A DNA stretch of 59,885 bases, taken from NCBI GenBank assembly GCA_910585995.1, contig CAJUGG010000034.1:1-59885 (forward strand), written 5' to 3'. The position numbers and the translations under genes were made by a program. Below the pieces are notes generated by a model, which was given only the letters and a program-made list of their open reading frames with translations, searched no databases and was not told the origin of the DNA. The stretch is from an uncultured Lachnospiraceae bacterium (lineage in GTDB: Bacteria; Bacillota; Clostridia; Lachnospirales; Lachnospiraceae). Every line of letters begins with the position of its first letter. The first letter of the stretch is position 1. Positions 8,746 to 17,294 of the stretch are shown piece by piece.

Positions 8746-10104
8746 CTAATTTTGACTTGCCTCCTGAATTGCTTCTTCCAATATACAAAGTCCGGCCTCT
8801 AACTGTTCCTCTGTCATCACAAGCGGCGCTAAGAAACGGATCACATTGTGATATGTTCCTGCTCCTTCCACCAGCAGCCCTTTGGACGCGCACAACTGAA
8901 TGATCTTTGTGGTCAATTCCGGAGCTGGCTCTTTTGTCTTGGTATCTTTCACAAATTCAATGCCTACCATACCGCCCATACCTCTCACATCTCCGATAAT
9001 GGGATAGATCTGTTGCATCTTCTGATACCGTTTGGTTACTTTCGCTCCAATCATACGAGAGCACTCTGCGAGATTCTCACGCTCCATGATCTCTATCGTC
9101 TTTAATGCAGCCGCACATGCCAATGGATTGCCGCAATAGGTTCCGCCGATGGTGCCAGAGGGAACCTTATCCATGATCTCAGCGCTTGCCGCAATCGCAG
9201 AGAGCGGAATCCCGGCTGCGATGGATTTGGCGGTGGCGATAATATCCGGCTGTACGCCGACTTCTGACCAGTATTCACTGGCAAACATCCGACCGGTTCT
9301 GCAAAATCCGCTCTGCACTTCATCTGCGATGAGAAGGATGCCGTATTGATCACAGATCTCTCTAAGAGCCTTGATCCATGCAAGCGGTGCCGGGATAAAG
9401 CCGCCTTCTCCCTGCAGTGGTTCTAGCACTACCGCAGCAAAGGTATCTGCGGCTGCACATTCTTCAAAGACATTATAGATGGATTTCAGGTAATAATCCA
9501 GCACTTTTTCTTCAGACATCCCTTCCGGGCTGCGGTAATAATATGGAAACTGTGCGCGGTAGACACCTCCGGCGAGCGGTCCCATCTTGGCAGCATATGC
9601 TTTTTTGGAAGTCATGGTCATAGTCAGATAGGTTCTCCCGTGAAAAGCTCCGGAAAATACCAGGATATTGGGACGGCCAGTCGCTGCTTTTGCCACTTTG
9701 ACTGCATTCTCATCTGCTTCTGCGCCGCTGTTTGCAAAATAGGCTTTTTTCTTCTCGCCTTTAACCGGGGCAATCTGTGCGATCTTTTCTGCAAGTTCCA
9801 CATAGCCTTCATGTGTGACGATATTGATCATACCATGAAAATAATGTTCTGCCTGAGCTTTTACGGCATCCACAATCTCCGGGTGGGAATAGCCGATATT
9901 CAAGACGCCCACGCCGCCGATCCAGTCCAAAAATTTATTGCCATCCACGTCCTCAATCATAGCTCCCTCTCCCCTAGCAATCACCACCGGGTAACTGCAA
10001 CCAATCGCATCCGGAATTGCAGCTTTTCTCCTCTCTATAATCTTTGCAGCTTTGGGTCCTGGAAGTACCTCTGTAATTATTTGGGGTAAATCTGTTTTTA
10101 ACAT
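8746..10104 (-). CDS. Class III aminotransferase, likely omega-amino acid type
   Basis: The 452-aa PLP enzyme has the class III features: the glycine-rich NSGAEADENAVKVAKAATG near residue 125, the FHGRT motif near 155, the aspartate in LLIADEVQSGFCRTG near 260 and the PLP lysine in IIATAKSIAAGIPLS near 290. This family includes 4-aminobutyrate, ornithine and diamine transaminases. It starts at ATG 10104 with AGGAG six bases upstream. It sits between an amino-acid permease and an iron alcohol dehydrogenase, suggesting import of an omega-amino acid such as 4-aminobutyrate, deamination to a semialdehyde, and reduction. A 35-bp perfect hairpin precedes it. Substrate specificity is inferred. Confidence 0.88.
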   Translation of the reverse strand: MLKTDLPQIITEVLPGPKAAKIIERRKAAIPDAIGCSYPVVIARGEGAMIEDVDGNKFLDWIGGVGVLNIGYSHPEIVDAVKAQAEHYFHGMINIVTHEGYVELAEKIAQIAPVKGEKKKAYFANSGAEADENAVKVAKAATGRPNILVFSGAFHGRTYLTMTMTSKKAYAAKMGPLAGGVYRAQFPYYYRSPEGMSEEKVLDYYLKSIYNVFEECAAADTFAAVVLEPLQGEGGFIPAPLAWIKALREICDQYGILLIADEVQSGFCRTGRMFASEYWSEVGVQPDIIATAKSIAAGIPLSAIAASAEIMDKVPSGTIGGTYCGNPLACAAALKTIEIMERENLAECSRMIGAKVTKRYQKMQQIYPIIGDVRGMGGMVGIEFVKDTKTKEPAPELTTKIIQLCASKGLLVEGAGTYHNVIRFLAPLVMTEEQLEAGLCILEEAIQEASQN

Positions 10105-10126
10105 ATCATTCTCCTATGGAAGTTCC

Positions 10127-10207
10127 GCATCTGTCCTCCCAATACCCGGAAGGATGTTTGGCCACTTTGTGTCCAAACATCCTTCCGGGTATTGGGAGGA
10201 CAGATGC
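10127..10207. repeat. Perfect 35-bp inverted repeat between permease and aminotransferase
   Basis: Arms 10127-10161 and 10173-10207 are exact reverse complements over 35 bases with an 11-base spacer. In the - strand transcript it would form a very stable hairpin 11 bases before the ribosome binding site of the aminotransferase. No T run follows on either strand, so it is not a classical terminator. It may stabilise or punctuate the operon mRNA. Confidence 0.95.
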
Positions 10208-10232
10208 TGTTTTCGAGTTTCAATTTAATCTT

Positions 10233-11756
10233 TTATGCGCACATGCGCGCCAATACTACATCAATAGCGGTATCTATTGCCAGATCCAGTTCTTCTTCGT
10301 CTGCTTCCGGCATCAAGCTTGCGGCATCTTCGTCCGAGATAATCTCTACGAGTGAGCCAAATTTCTCTTTGTATTTTGCTTTGCATACACCATAAAAGAT
10401 CAGTCCGAGCAGAGACCAACTCCCTACGGCGATCCATTCCTGCGGCACCAGATTGGCGCCGGAGCCTGGGATGCAGTACATCACTACCATAAATCCCGAC
10501 ATCAGCACAGCCATAAATCCTACAAAACGATAAGCAGACACTTTATATGGCCTTGGCATCTCAGGCTCTTTTTTTCTCAGGATTAAAAAAGACAGAGAGA
10601 CCATGCAGTAAGCGACGCAGCAGCCAAAATTGCCGGCGTCACTGATCCATACTAACATCTTGCGGCCTGCCAAAGGCGCTAACATGGTCAGTATCCCAAT
10701 TAAGATCAGTGCATTGACGGGTGTCTTAAACTTAGGATGCAACCTAGCAAAAAATTTAGGGATCATATAGGATTCTGCCATCGAGTACATCGCTCGTGAA
10801 CCGCCAATCATAAAAGAGTTCCAGGAAGTGACGATACCGCACACGCCTCCGATGATGATCACTTTTGCCATGGTGGAAGTGTGAAAAGCGGCAGCCATCG
10901 CATCGGCAGTGACAAGTCCGGTTCCTGCCTGGGAAGTCACAATCTCCTCCGGCTTCATCACCATACCAACGGCTATAATGATAAACGCGTAAAAAACAAC
11001 TGCCATCACCACGGACAAGATCAGCATCCGGCCAATCTTCTTCAGCGGAACATTGATCTCTTCGGCTGCCTGCGGGATTACGTCAAAACCGATAAAGTAA
11101 AATGGTGTAACCACTGCTACTGAGATGACACTCTTTATGACAGAACCTCCTGACGCCCCCACAAACATCTGACCATCCAGGTTAGAGACATCTCCATTGA
11201 TGACTGAAGCCACAATTAAAAGGATGCCTGCACCACCGATAATCACCGTCAGAATGGTCTGCAGGATTGCGGCTGTCTTTGCTCCTAAGATATTGATGAT
11301 CATGATGATCCCTGCCATCACCATTGCTACCGCCAGCCAGGAAGCATAGATGTCAAAGCCAGCCACAGTATACAGATACCCTTTCAAAAATCCCGGCCAC
11401 AGATAGGTAAGCACGGTTGGGAAAGCACATGCTTCAAAACATGCCACACTGACATATCCTAAGATAATCCCCCAGGTGCAGATAAAGGAACAATTTGCTC
11501 CCATCGCCCTGTGACTGAACACATGTTCTCCTCCGCACTGCGGCATGGCACTTGTAAGCTCGGCATAGGTAAGCCCTACAAAGAAGACCATGATGCCGCC
11601 AATCACAAAACCAAGGGCTGCACCCAATACACCACCTTTTTCGATCCAGCCGCCGGAAGAGACCACCCATCCCCAGCCAATCATCGCGCCAAAGGCAATC
11701 ACCAGAATATCCCACGCACTAAATACCTTGTTAAAATCCGATGTCTTTTTATTCAT
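10233..11756 (-). CDS. APC-superfamily amino acid permease
   Basis: The 507-aa membrane protein has about twelve hydrophobic segments and the start of an APC transporter: DILVIAFGAMIGWGW in the first helix, which carries the unwound substrate-binding glycine motif. Later segments include FDVIPQAAEEINVPLKKIGR, the conserved helix 6-7 loop. The C-terminal 60 residues are polar and acidic, rich in Glu and Asp, and cytoplasmic. ATG 11756 has AAGGAGG six bases upstream and lies 14 bp after the stop of the cytidylate-kinase-like gene. It is the import step of the surrounding amino-acid catabolic cluster. The substrate is not readable from sequence. Confidence 0.88.
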   Translation of the reverse strand: MNKKTSDFNKVFSAWDILVIAFGAMIGWGWVVSSGGWIEKGGVLGAALGFVIGGIMVFFVGLTYAELTSAMPQCGGEHVFSHRAMGANCSFICTWGIILGYVSVACFEACAFPTVLTYLWPGFLKGYLYTVAGFDIYASWLAVAMVMAGIIMIINILGAKTAAILQTILTVIIGGAGILLIVASVINGDVSNLDGQMFVGASGGSVIKSVISVAVVTPFYFIGFDVIPQAAEEINVPLKKIGRMLILSVVMAVVFYAFIIIAVGMVMKPEEIVTSQAGTGLVTADAMAAAFHTSTMAKVIIIGGVCGIVTSWNSFMIGGSRAMYSMAESYMIPKFFARLHPKFKTPVNALILIGILTMLAPLAGRKMLVWISDAGNFGCCVAYCMVSLSFLILRKKEPEMPRPYKVSAYRFVGFMAVLMSGFMVVMYCIPGSGANLVPQEWIAVGSWSLLGLIFYGVCKAKYKEKFGSLVEIISDEDAASLMPEADEEELDLAIDTAIDVVLARMCA

Positions 11757-11770
11757 CGTCTCCCTCCTTC

Positions 11771-12376
11771 TCACTCTGCAAATACCTGTTCTGCCACCTG
11801 TTCGATCATCTTCGCACTTCCGTCAATGCCCAGCAGATCGCTGTTGATCAGTAAGTCCCGGTTATGGCGGTCGCCCCGGTTGCTTCCGGTCATCGCCAGA
11901 TGCCGTTTGTGATAACGCTTGTCTTTCTCAAGCAGCAGGATCTTGGCATCTGTCTCAGAAAGCTGATGACTTTTCATCACATTTTTGATCCGCACTTCAT
12001 CCGGTGAATAGATAAAGATACGCAACAGATCTTCCCGGTCCTTTAAGATATAGTCCGAAGAACGGCCGATAATCACGCAGGATTCCCTCTCTGCCAACTT
12101 GCGTATAATCTTTTCCTGCACATGCATGGCGCGTGTGGTCAAGTCCGCATATTTGGAGAAATTGCCGCGCTCCTGGCCTTTGACTCCCTTGCCCGCAATC
12201 GTCGTACCTTCCTCCACTTTCTCAATGATCTCTTTCGAGATACCGACCTCATCAATGATGCTGTCAATCAGTTCCCGGTCATAGAACTTAATCTCCAAGT
12301 CCTCTGCCACTTTTTTGCCTATAGCATTTCCCTTTGCCCCATATTCGCATCCTATGGAAATAATCAGGTGTTTCAT
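11771..12376 (-). CDS. Cytidylate kinase-like family protein
   Basis: The 201-aa product belongs to the cytidylate-kinase-like family (Pfam cytidylate kinase 2 type). It opens with KHLIISIGCEYGAKGNAIGK, where the P-loop is present in altered form (GAKGNAIGK instead of GSGGREIGK), then FYDRELIDSIIDE, and ends with the basic YHKRHLAMTG and NRDLLINSDLLGIDG motifs typical of this family. These proteins often sit next to transporters in Clostridia, and their true substrate is unknown. ATG 12376 has AAGGAG five bases upstream. The gene lies between the terminator-like hairpin behind the ArgD-like gene and the permease, 14 bp ahead of the permease start. Confidence 0.8.
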   Translation of the reverse strand: MKHLIISIGCEYGAKGNAIGKKVAEDLEIKFYDRELIDSIIDEVGISKEIIEKVEEGTTIAGKGVKGQERGNFSKYADLTTRAMHVQEKIIRKLAERESCVIIGRSSDYILKDREDLLRIFIYSPDEVRIKNVMKSHQLSETDAKILLLEKDKRYHKRHLAMTGSNRGDRHNRDLLINSDLLGIDGSAKMIEQVAEQVFAE

Positions 12377-12396
12377 ATCCGCTCCTTTTTTGCATG

Positions 12397-12429
12397 AAAA
12401 AAGAGTCATCTTCCCTCTTTTGATGACTC
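12397..12429 (-). terminator. Intrinsic terminator inside the amino-acid cluster
   Basis: An 8-bp stem (GAGTCATC at 12403-12410 with GATGACTC at 12422-12429) is followed on the - strand by TTTTTT. It lies between the ArgD-like gene and the cytidylate-kinase-like gene, 21 bases before the latter's start, leaving no room for a new promoter downstream of it. It is therefore probably a partial, attenuating terminator. Confidence 0.8.
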
Positions 12430-12468
12430 CGTTGTCAATCGGTTTTCTTCTATCTGATCTGTCTGTCC

Positions 12469-13683
12469 TTATGCCAACGCAGCGACCGTATCAGCCAGAA
12501 TCTCGCATGCCTTGTCACATTCTGCCTCTGATACAATCAGCGGCGGCACCATACGAATCACGCGGTTTCCAATCGCCGTAACCAGAAGCTTCCTATCTAA
12601 ACAGCCATGTTTTACCTCCACAGCATCCAGGGTATCATCAAATTCCACACCTACCAACAGTCCCTGATGCCTTACCTCTTTGACATGAGGCAGTTTTGCA
12701 AGTTTGGTCGAAAAATAATCCCCCATCTTCCTGGCATTTCCCGCCAAATCACGCTCTAATAACTCTGTCACTTCTGCCAAGGCCGCAGCACAGCTTACTG
12801 GATGGCCGCCGAAGGTGCTTCCATGAGAACCAGAATTAAAAGCTTTTGCAACCTCATTGGTCGCGCAGATGGCTCCAATAGGCATCCCGCCGCCAAGTGC
12901 TTTTGCCATAGATACAATATCCGGTTTGATTCCATAATTCATATAGGACATCACAGCACCGGTTCTGCACCAGCCTGTCTGTACTTCATCAATCAGTAAA
13001 AGCATCTGATGTTCATCACAGAATTTCCTGAGACCTGTGGCAAATTCCATCGTCGCCGGATGCACGCCGCCTTCTCCTTGTACCAGTTCAATCATAATTG
13101 CAATCGTATTTTCTGTGCAGGCATTCTGAAATGCCTCCAGATCATTGTATGGTGCATAAGAGAATCCATATGTCATCGGCCCAAAACCGATCTGGCATCC
13201 ATTGCCTGGCTGTCCGGTCGCTGACATAGAGCCAAATGTCCTTCCATGAAACCCCATCTTTGCTGTAACAATATGATACCGATTGGGACCATATGTCTCC
13301 ACACCATACTTACGCGCCATCTTGATCATCGCCTCATTAGCTTCTGTTCCGGAATTTTGATAGAAAATCTTATCCATGCCGATGGTCTCGCATACCTTTT
13401 CTGCCAGAAGTGCCTGTGGAATCGTATAAGGGTAGTTAAAGGTATGCATAATATCACCTACCTGCTCTCTGACAGCAGCTACCACTTTTTCGTTGCAGTT
13501 GCCGGCACTGTTGACTGCAATACCCGCATAAAAGTCAAGATAGGGTGTCCCATTCTCGTCATAGAGATACATGCCATTTGCCCGCTCTGCCAGAAAATCA
13601 AAACGCTCATAGGTCTCAATCATATATTTCTCTACTTTGTCCTTGATCTCCTGCGCAGTAAGCCCAGTATCTTTTAGTTTCAT
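12469..13683 (-). CDS. Class III aminotransferase, ArgD-like
   Basis: The 404-aa PLP enzyme is close in length and motifs to acetylornithine or ornithine transaminases: NSGTEANEAMIKMARKYG near residue 105, FHGRTFGSMSATGQ near 145, LLLIDEVQTGWCRTG near 225 and the PLP lysine in DIVSMAKALGGGMPIGA near 255. ATG 13683 is preceded by AGGAGG eight bases upstream. It has its own consensus promoter and a terminator in the leader. No other arginine biosynthesis gene is nearby; instead a permease and a second class III aminotransferase follow, so a catabolic role is as likely as arginine synthesis. Confidence 0.85.
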   Translation of the reverse strand: MKLKDTGLTAQEIKDKVEKYMIETYERFDFLAERANGMYLYDENGTPYLDFYAGIAVNSAGNCNEKVVAAVREQVGDIMHTFNYPYTIPQALLAEKVCETIGMDKIFYQNSGTEANEAMIKMARKYGVETYGPNRYHIVTAKMGFHGRTFGSMSATGQPGNGCQIGFGPMTYGFSYAPYNDLEAFQNACTENTIAIMIELVQGEGGVHPATMEFATGLRKFCDEHQMLLLIDEVQTGWCRTGAVMSYMNYGIKPDIVSMAKALGGGMPIGAICATNEVAKAFNSGSHGSTFGGHPVSCAAALAEVTELLERDLAGNARKMGDYFSTKLAKLPHVKEVRHQGLLVGVEFDDTLDAVEVKHGCLDRKLLVTAIGNRVIRMVPPLIVSEAECDKACEILADTVAALA

Positions 13684-13714
13684 CGTCGAATCCTCCTCTT
13701 CCTAGGAAAACAAC

Positions 13715-13750
13715 AAAAAAGCAAAGGTACACCCACCGATGCACCTTTGC
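13715..13750 (-). terminator. Terminator within the leader of the ArgD-like gene
   Basis: An 11-bp stem (GCAAAGGT ends, with one G-U pair) and a loop TCGGTGGG is followed on the - strand by TTTTTTG. It sits about 25 bases after the predicted transcription start and 32 bases before the coding start, so read-through must be controlled for the gene to be expressed. Confidence 0.8.
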
Positions 13751-13782
13751 TCTTTGTTCTCTATGTTTTTTTTAACGGCTTT

Positions 13783-13811
13783 ATAGTAGCACAGGATATT
13801 TTATCTGTCAA
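13783..13811 (-). promoter_or_regulatory. Sigma-A promoter of the ArgD-like gene
   Basis: On the - strand TTGACA (13806-13811) and TACTAT (13783-13788) are separated by 17 bases. The predicted start is near 13776. The leader between this point and the start codon holds a terminator hairpin. Confidence 0.75.
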
Positions 13812-13889
13812 CCATATTTACAAAATTTCTTTGCGCAAGCTTAACCCCCATTTTCATTGATAAATACCACGGGATCACTTTGCTCCCAT

Positions 13890-14096
13890 CTAGTCTGCGC
13901 TCTCTTTTAACTGTTTTTCCAGCGCTTTTCTCCTGCGGCTGATCATACCTCCGATCCGGCCGGTCTCCCTGGAGGAGAGGGCTTTCCAGCCGCCTTCCCG
14001 CACTTTTTCCAAAAGTCCAAGTTCCTCTGCGATCTCATATTTCAGACGGTCATGAGGTTCTAATTTTTCAAAATCCAGATTTTTATTTTCTTTCAT
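13890..14096 (-). CDS. Alpha/beta-type small acid-soluble spore protein
   Basis: The 68-aa product contains LKYEIAEELGLLEKV and a second conserved part, SSRETGRIGGMISRRRK, the two signature regions of alpha/beta-type small acid-soluble spore proteins, which coat DNA in the dormant spore and are cut by the Gpr protease on germination. I chose ATG 14096 because AAAAGGAG lies eleven bases upstream and the resulting size is normal for the family. The frame is open further upstream to ATG 14207, which also has a site (AAGGGG) and would give 105 aa with an unusual N-terminal extension. It is 131 bp behind the kinase gene and probably has its own late sporulation promoter. It shows that the host forms spores. 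Confidence 0.85.
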   Translation of the reverse strand: MKENKNLDFEKLEPHDRLKYEIAEELGLLEKVREGGWKALSSRETGRIGGMISRRRKALEKQLKESAD

Positions 14097-14227
14097 CCTT
14101 GCAATACTCCTTTTATTTACTAAGATGCCTTCTATACAGACCTTTGTCGAGTCCGGGCGTCCATTTTGCGACAGGCCTCTGGCATCATCTACTGGGAGTA
14201 TTGCCATATTTTTACCCCTTATACCTA

Positions 14228-15919
14228 TCATGCACCAAACAGGTAGATATTTTCTTCATTTAAGATAGTGAACCGCTTCCCGCTGCGAATCAGCCGACTG
14301 TCGCCATCCACCACATCACAGGCAAAATCTTTATACTGATCTTTTTCAAATGCATACCCACGGATCTTGCCATCCAGTGGAATAAAAAGAATATGGCGAT
14401 ACATACACAGATTCCCAGGCGGGCATGAGTACCACAGTTGTTCTGTATCGAATAAAATATTCTTCTTATGCAACACCAGTGTGCGGAAATTTCCGCCTGA
14501 GTCCCCCAATACCACCAGCCAGGCGTCGGCCACCGCATCATAATGCAGACCATGCGCCAGAACCGGCTTATTGTGAAGAATTTCACAATTATATCCGTCT
14601 GTATGAAAGATCAGTCTGCCGTCGTAGACATTCAGTACGCCATAGTGTCCGCCTGATATCTCAAAATAAGCCGTATTTCCACAGGAGCAAATTCTGCGGA
14701 TGCTGTTTCCAAGCGCTAACACTGTCACTTCGCACAGAGCATTCTGCCGATTCTGATAGTAGACCTTGTCACCCTCCACGATGATCCTGCTCTTATATTT
14801 TTTCTCAAACAAATAGAGTTCTCTGCCATGGATGCAGAATGTCTCCTGATCCTCGGTGATCAGGACTTGACGATCTGTAAAATAATACCTTGTTCCAGAC
14901 ATAAAAGCAGCCCTCTGGCCCGACCGCAGGTCCACCACCTGATTCTCCTGGTTTAGATACGTATGGAGATCCAGAACGGTACAGATATCCTTTTGAGAGA
15001 GCACTGCCGTCAGCCTCACCCGCTCCACGGTTCCCTGAAAATCCGGGCATACCGAGACTCTGGCATCCAGATTGCAAAGCGGGCAAACAGTATATTTTCC
15101 ATAATAGTATTCCTGATCCGTCTGACAATATTTCAGATTAGAAGACAGCTCGCTAAACTCATCTCCTATGCTCCTCACCCCATCCTCAAACACCGCTTTC
15201 AGGGCGCGAAGTAGCTTGGGCGAGAGATTCCTCCAGGACTTTGCAGTCCTTGGTATCCGTACCGAAGGACGATCAATCACCGAGATCCCCTGGGCCATCC
15301 GCTCTAAGATATGCAGATCCGGCGTCATCGTGCCCCCAAAAGGATGCAGCCTCGTAAGCGCCTTAAAAGCCAGCACGCAAAACGCATACAGATCCGTCTG
15401 CTCATTAAAATGATCCCCCACAAGCAGCGGGTCCCGGAATAAGTCCATCGCCACCTGACACCGCTCCTGCCCGATGTTCCAACTGTCGCAGTCAATCAGA
15501 TAGATCTGATCATTCTGATCAAATAAAATATTCTGATCATTCAGATCTCCCACATAGATCCCCTGATCATGCAGCGTATCGATAACCTCTTTCATACGCA
15601 CCAGCATCTGAAGCACTTCCTTCGTATTCACATGATTGGCCTTGACAAACTTCTTATTGGACAACATGCGAAACTCTTCCCCCTGCACCTTTTCCATCAC
15701 ATAACCGACAAACTGCTTCTTTTTATCCAGCACTTCCTCTATCGGGCATACCACTTCCGGCGGTAAGATCTTACTCATCAAAAGCTTAATCTTCCTCTGC
15801 TTTTTTGCCAGATCCACATGGGGCTTATAACATTTTACTGCCTTTCCCTTATATTCATAGATCATCCCCTCCCCGCCCTCTGCAAGCATGGAAAGCTTAG
15901 AAAAATCCCGTATCATCAT
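14228..15919 (-). CDS. Serine/threonine kinase of the TerY-P (YegI-like) triad
   Basis: The 563-aa protein starts with a protein kinase domain: glycine loop AEGGEG at 13-18, Lys about 29 in AVKCYK, catalytic loop GDLNDQN at 124-130 in place of the usual HRD...N, and LIDCDSW at 141-147 in place of DFG. This altered pattern is that of YegI-like kinases. Around residue 285 a zinc-ribbon-like CPLCNLD...CPDF is followed by about 250 residues that look beta-rich and may form a propeller. ATG 15919 lies nine bases after GGGAGG. It starts 17 bp after the PP2C stop and is followed by the spore protein gene. In Enterobacteria the matching genes are yegI, yegK and yegL. Such triads have been proposed to act in stress or phage responses; its substrate is unknown. 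Confidence 0.85.
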   Translation of the reverse strand: MMIRDFSKLSMLAEGGEGMIYEYKGKAVKCYKPHVDLAKKQRKIKLLMSKILPPEVVCPIEEVLDKKKQFVGYVMEKVQGEEFRMLSNKKFVKANHVNTKEVLQMLVRMKEVIDTLHDQGIYVGDLNDQNILFDQNDQIYLIDCDSWNIGQERCQVAMDLFRDPLLVGDHFNEQTDLYAFCVLAFKALTRLHPFGGTMTPDLHILERMAQGISVIDRPSVRIPRTAKSWRNLSPKLLRALKAVFEDGVRSIGDEFSELSSNLKYCQTDQEYYYGKYTVCPLCNLDARVSVCPDFQGTVERVRLTAVLSQKDICTVLDLHTYLNQENQVVDLRSGQRAAFMSGTRYYFTDRQVLITEDQETFCIHGRELYLFEKKYKSRIIVEGDKVYYQNRQNALCEVTVLALGNSIRRICSCGNTAYFEISGGHYGVLNVYDGRLIFHTDGYNCEILHNKPVLAHGLHYDAVADAWLVVLGDSGGNFRTLVLHKKNILFDTEQLWYSCPPGNLCMYRHILFIPLDGKIRGYAFEKDQYKDFACDVVDGDSRLIRSGKRFTILNEENIYLFGA

Positions 15920-15936
15920 ACCATACTGCCTCCCTT

Positions 15937-16569
15937 CTACCACGCAATCGTCACATCATCCCGAAACGCCGCCTGGTATTTATTCACCAGCCGCTTCACT
16001 TTTACTTCCCGGTCTGCGTGAAAAGCCGCCTCAAATTCCCTCTGCACTTCCTCCTCCATCCCAAACAAAAACCGAAGCCCATCTGTCGCCACACCCACTC
16101 TTCGATACTGCACCTTGGGAAAATACCACGACTCCATCTCTACTCCCTCCTGGTAACGGCTTAAAAACTCCCGCCCTACATAGTTATAAGCAAAATACTT
16201 TGGGTACTCCCCGTCACTCAGTTCCTGAAATGTCACCCTGCCCTCCAAGTCTTCCAGGATCACATACCCATCCCCGCAATATGACACTCGAACTCCCTCC
16301 GCTTCCTCCTCCGCCAGCAAAATCGTAAAACACAGAAAATCCTGCACATCCCCGGCACTCTGTCCAAACACCTCTACAAGCTTCCCAAATGCCTCTCTTA
16401 CCCCATATCCTTTGCCTATCAGATGCACAAACGCCTTTGCCCCTACTTCCGTGTGCGCCCCCTCGGAACACCCGTCACAGACCAGCTTCCTCCCCTCACA
16501 CACCATCCCAAAATCCTGACAATTCATCCCCTCCAGCATATGCTGCCGCCCAATCTTATTTACAAACAT
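15937..16569 (-). CDS. PP2C-family protein phosphatase of the triad (YegK-like)
   Basis: The product of about 210 aa is a short PP2C-type serine/threonine phosphatase. It has GMNCQDFGMVCEGRKLVCDGCSEG near the N-terminus, matching the metal-binding QD and DG pairs, a later SYCGDGYVILE, and DDVTIAW at the end, where the last PP2C aspartates lie. I place the start at ATG 16569, downstream of the AGGAG that overlaps the stop of the VWA gene; in-frame ATGs at 16611 and 16605 would overlap that gene and cannot be excluded. It is expected to reverse the action of the adjacent kinase, and the VWA protein may be its target or scaffold. Family assignment is solid; the pairing is inferred from gene order. 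Confidence 0.82.
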   Translation of the reverse strand: MFVNKIGRQHMLEGMNCQDFGMVCEGRKLVCDGCSEGAHTEVGAKAFVHLIGKGYGVREAFGKLVEVFGQSAGDVQDFLCFTILLAEEEAEGVRVSYCGDGYVILEDLEGRVTFQELSDGEYPKYFAYNYVGREFLSRYQEGVEMESWYFPKVQYRRVGVATDGLRFLFGMEEEVQREFEAAFHADREVKVKRLVNKYQAAFRDDVTIAW

Positions 16570-16585
16570 CTCCCGCACCGTCTCC

Positions 16586-17263
16586 TCATACCTTAAAAAA
16601 GTCATCCTCATCTGCCAGTACGCTCTTAGAACTCTCAATCACCGACTTTGACAGACATTGAAATGCTCTCCGAAGCTCCGATGCCGAGCTGCTCACATCC
16701 AGCATATTCCGAAATCCCAGATCTTTCGCCACCTTCGCCGCACCGCCGCCAAAACTGATAAATGCCGTCGTGATCTCCTCGTCATTGAGATACTCCACTG
16801 CCCGCTTTGCTTCTCCAAAACTGCTCTTAGAATCATTATCTGCACCATCACTGAAGACCGCAAACACCGCCTTTACCCGCATCCCTTCTTTTTTCAGAAA
16901 CTCCCGGTATACCTTCAGCCTCTCTGTCCCTTCCGTAATCGCGTCATACATCGCCGTACATCCGCTGGCGCAAAATCCGGTATCAAACTCATCAATTCTC
17001 TTATATCCGCCAACCTCAATCCCAGAATCAAAATTTGCCCTGGCTACCAAGATCTCATCCGCCTCTCTGGAATCGGCCAACGCATCCTTAAAACCTGCCA
17101 GCGCCGTCTTCATCTCCCGCTGGTAAGTCTCCATCGAACCTGACTGGTCGATCCCCAGAAAAATCAAGTTAATATTTTCACTGTCCAAATCTTCCACCGC
17201 AGTGTTCTCCATCTCCAATTCATCCAATCCATCAATGATCCATCCATTTTCCATCTTACTCAT
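16586..17263 (-). CDS. VWA-domain (TerY/YegL-like) protein
   Basis: The 225-aa protein is almost entirely one von Willebrand A domain. The metal-ion-dependent adhesion site is complete: Asp39-x-Ser41-x-Ser43 in DQSGSM, Thr in SGCTAMYDA near 104, and Asp in VFSDGADND near 140. There is no signal peptide or membrane segment, so it is cytoplasmic, like TerY and YegL. ATG 17263 has GGAGGAG six bases upstream. It is followed closely by the PP2C phosphatase and the kinase, and preceded by a nicotinamidase-like gene 31 bp away. The gene order VWA-PP2C-kinase is the recognised TerY-P triad described with tellurium-resistance type systems, though no TerB, TerC or TerD gene is in view. Confidence 0.88.
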   Translation of the reverse strand: MSKMENGWIIDGLDELEMENTAVEDLDSENINLIFLGIDQSGSMETYQREMKTALAGFKDALADSREADEILVARANFDSGIEVGGYKRIDEFDTGFCASGCTAMYDAITEGTERLKVYREFLKKEGMRVKAVFAVFSDGADNDSKSSFGEAKRAVEYLNDEEITTAFISFGGGAAKVAKDLGFRNMLDVSSSASELRRAFQCLSKSVIESSKSVLADEDDFFKV

Positions 17264-17294
17264 GCTCTGCTCCTCCTGATCTATGATAATTTTT

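Noticed and set aside
13715..13750. The GGTGGGTGTACC part of the leader looked at first like a T-box antiterminator element (GGGTGGTACCGCG type).
   Set aside because: The match is poor and the transcribed leader before it is only about 25 nt, far too short for the specifier stem of a T-box.
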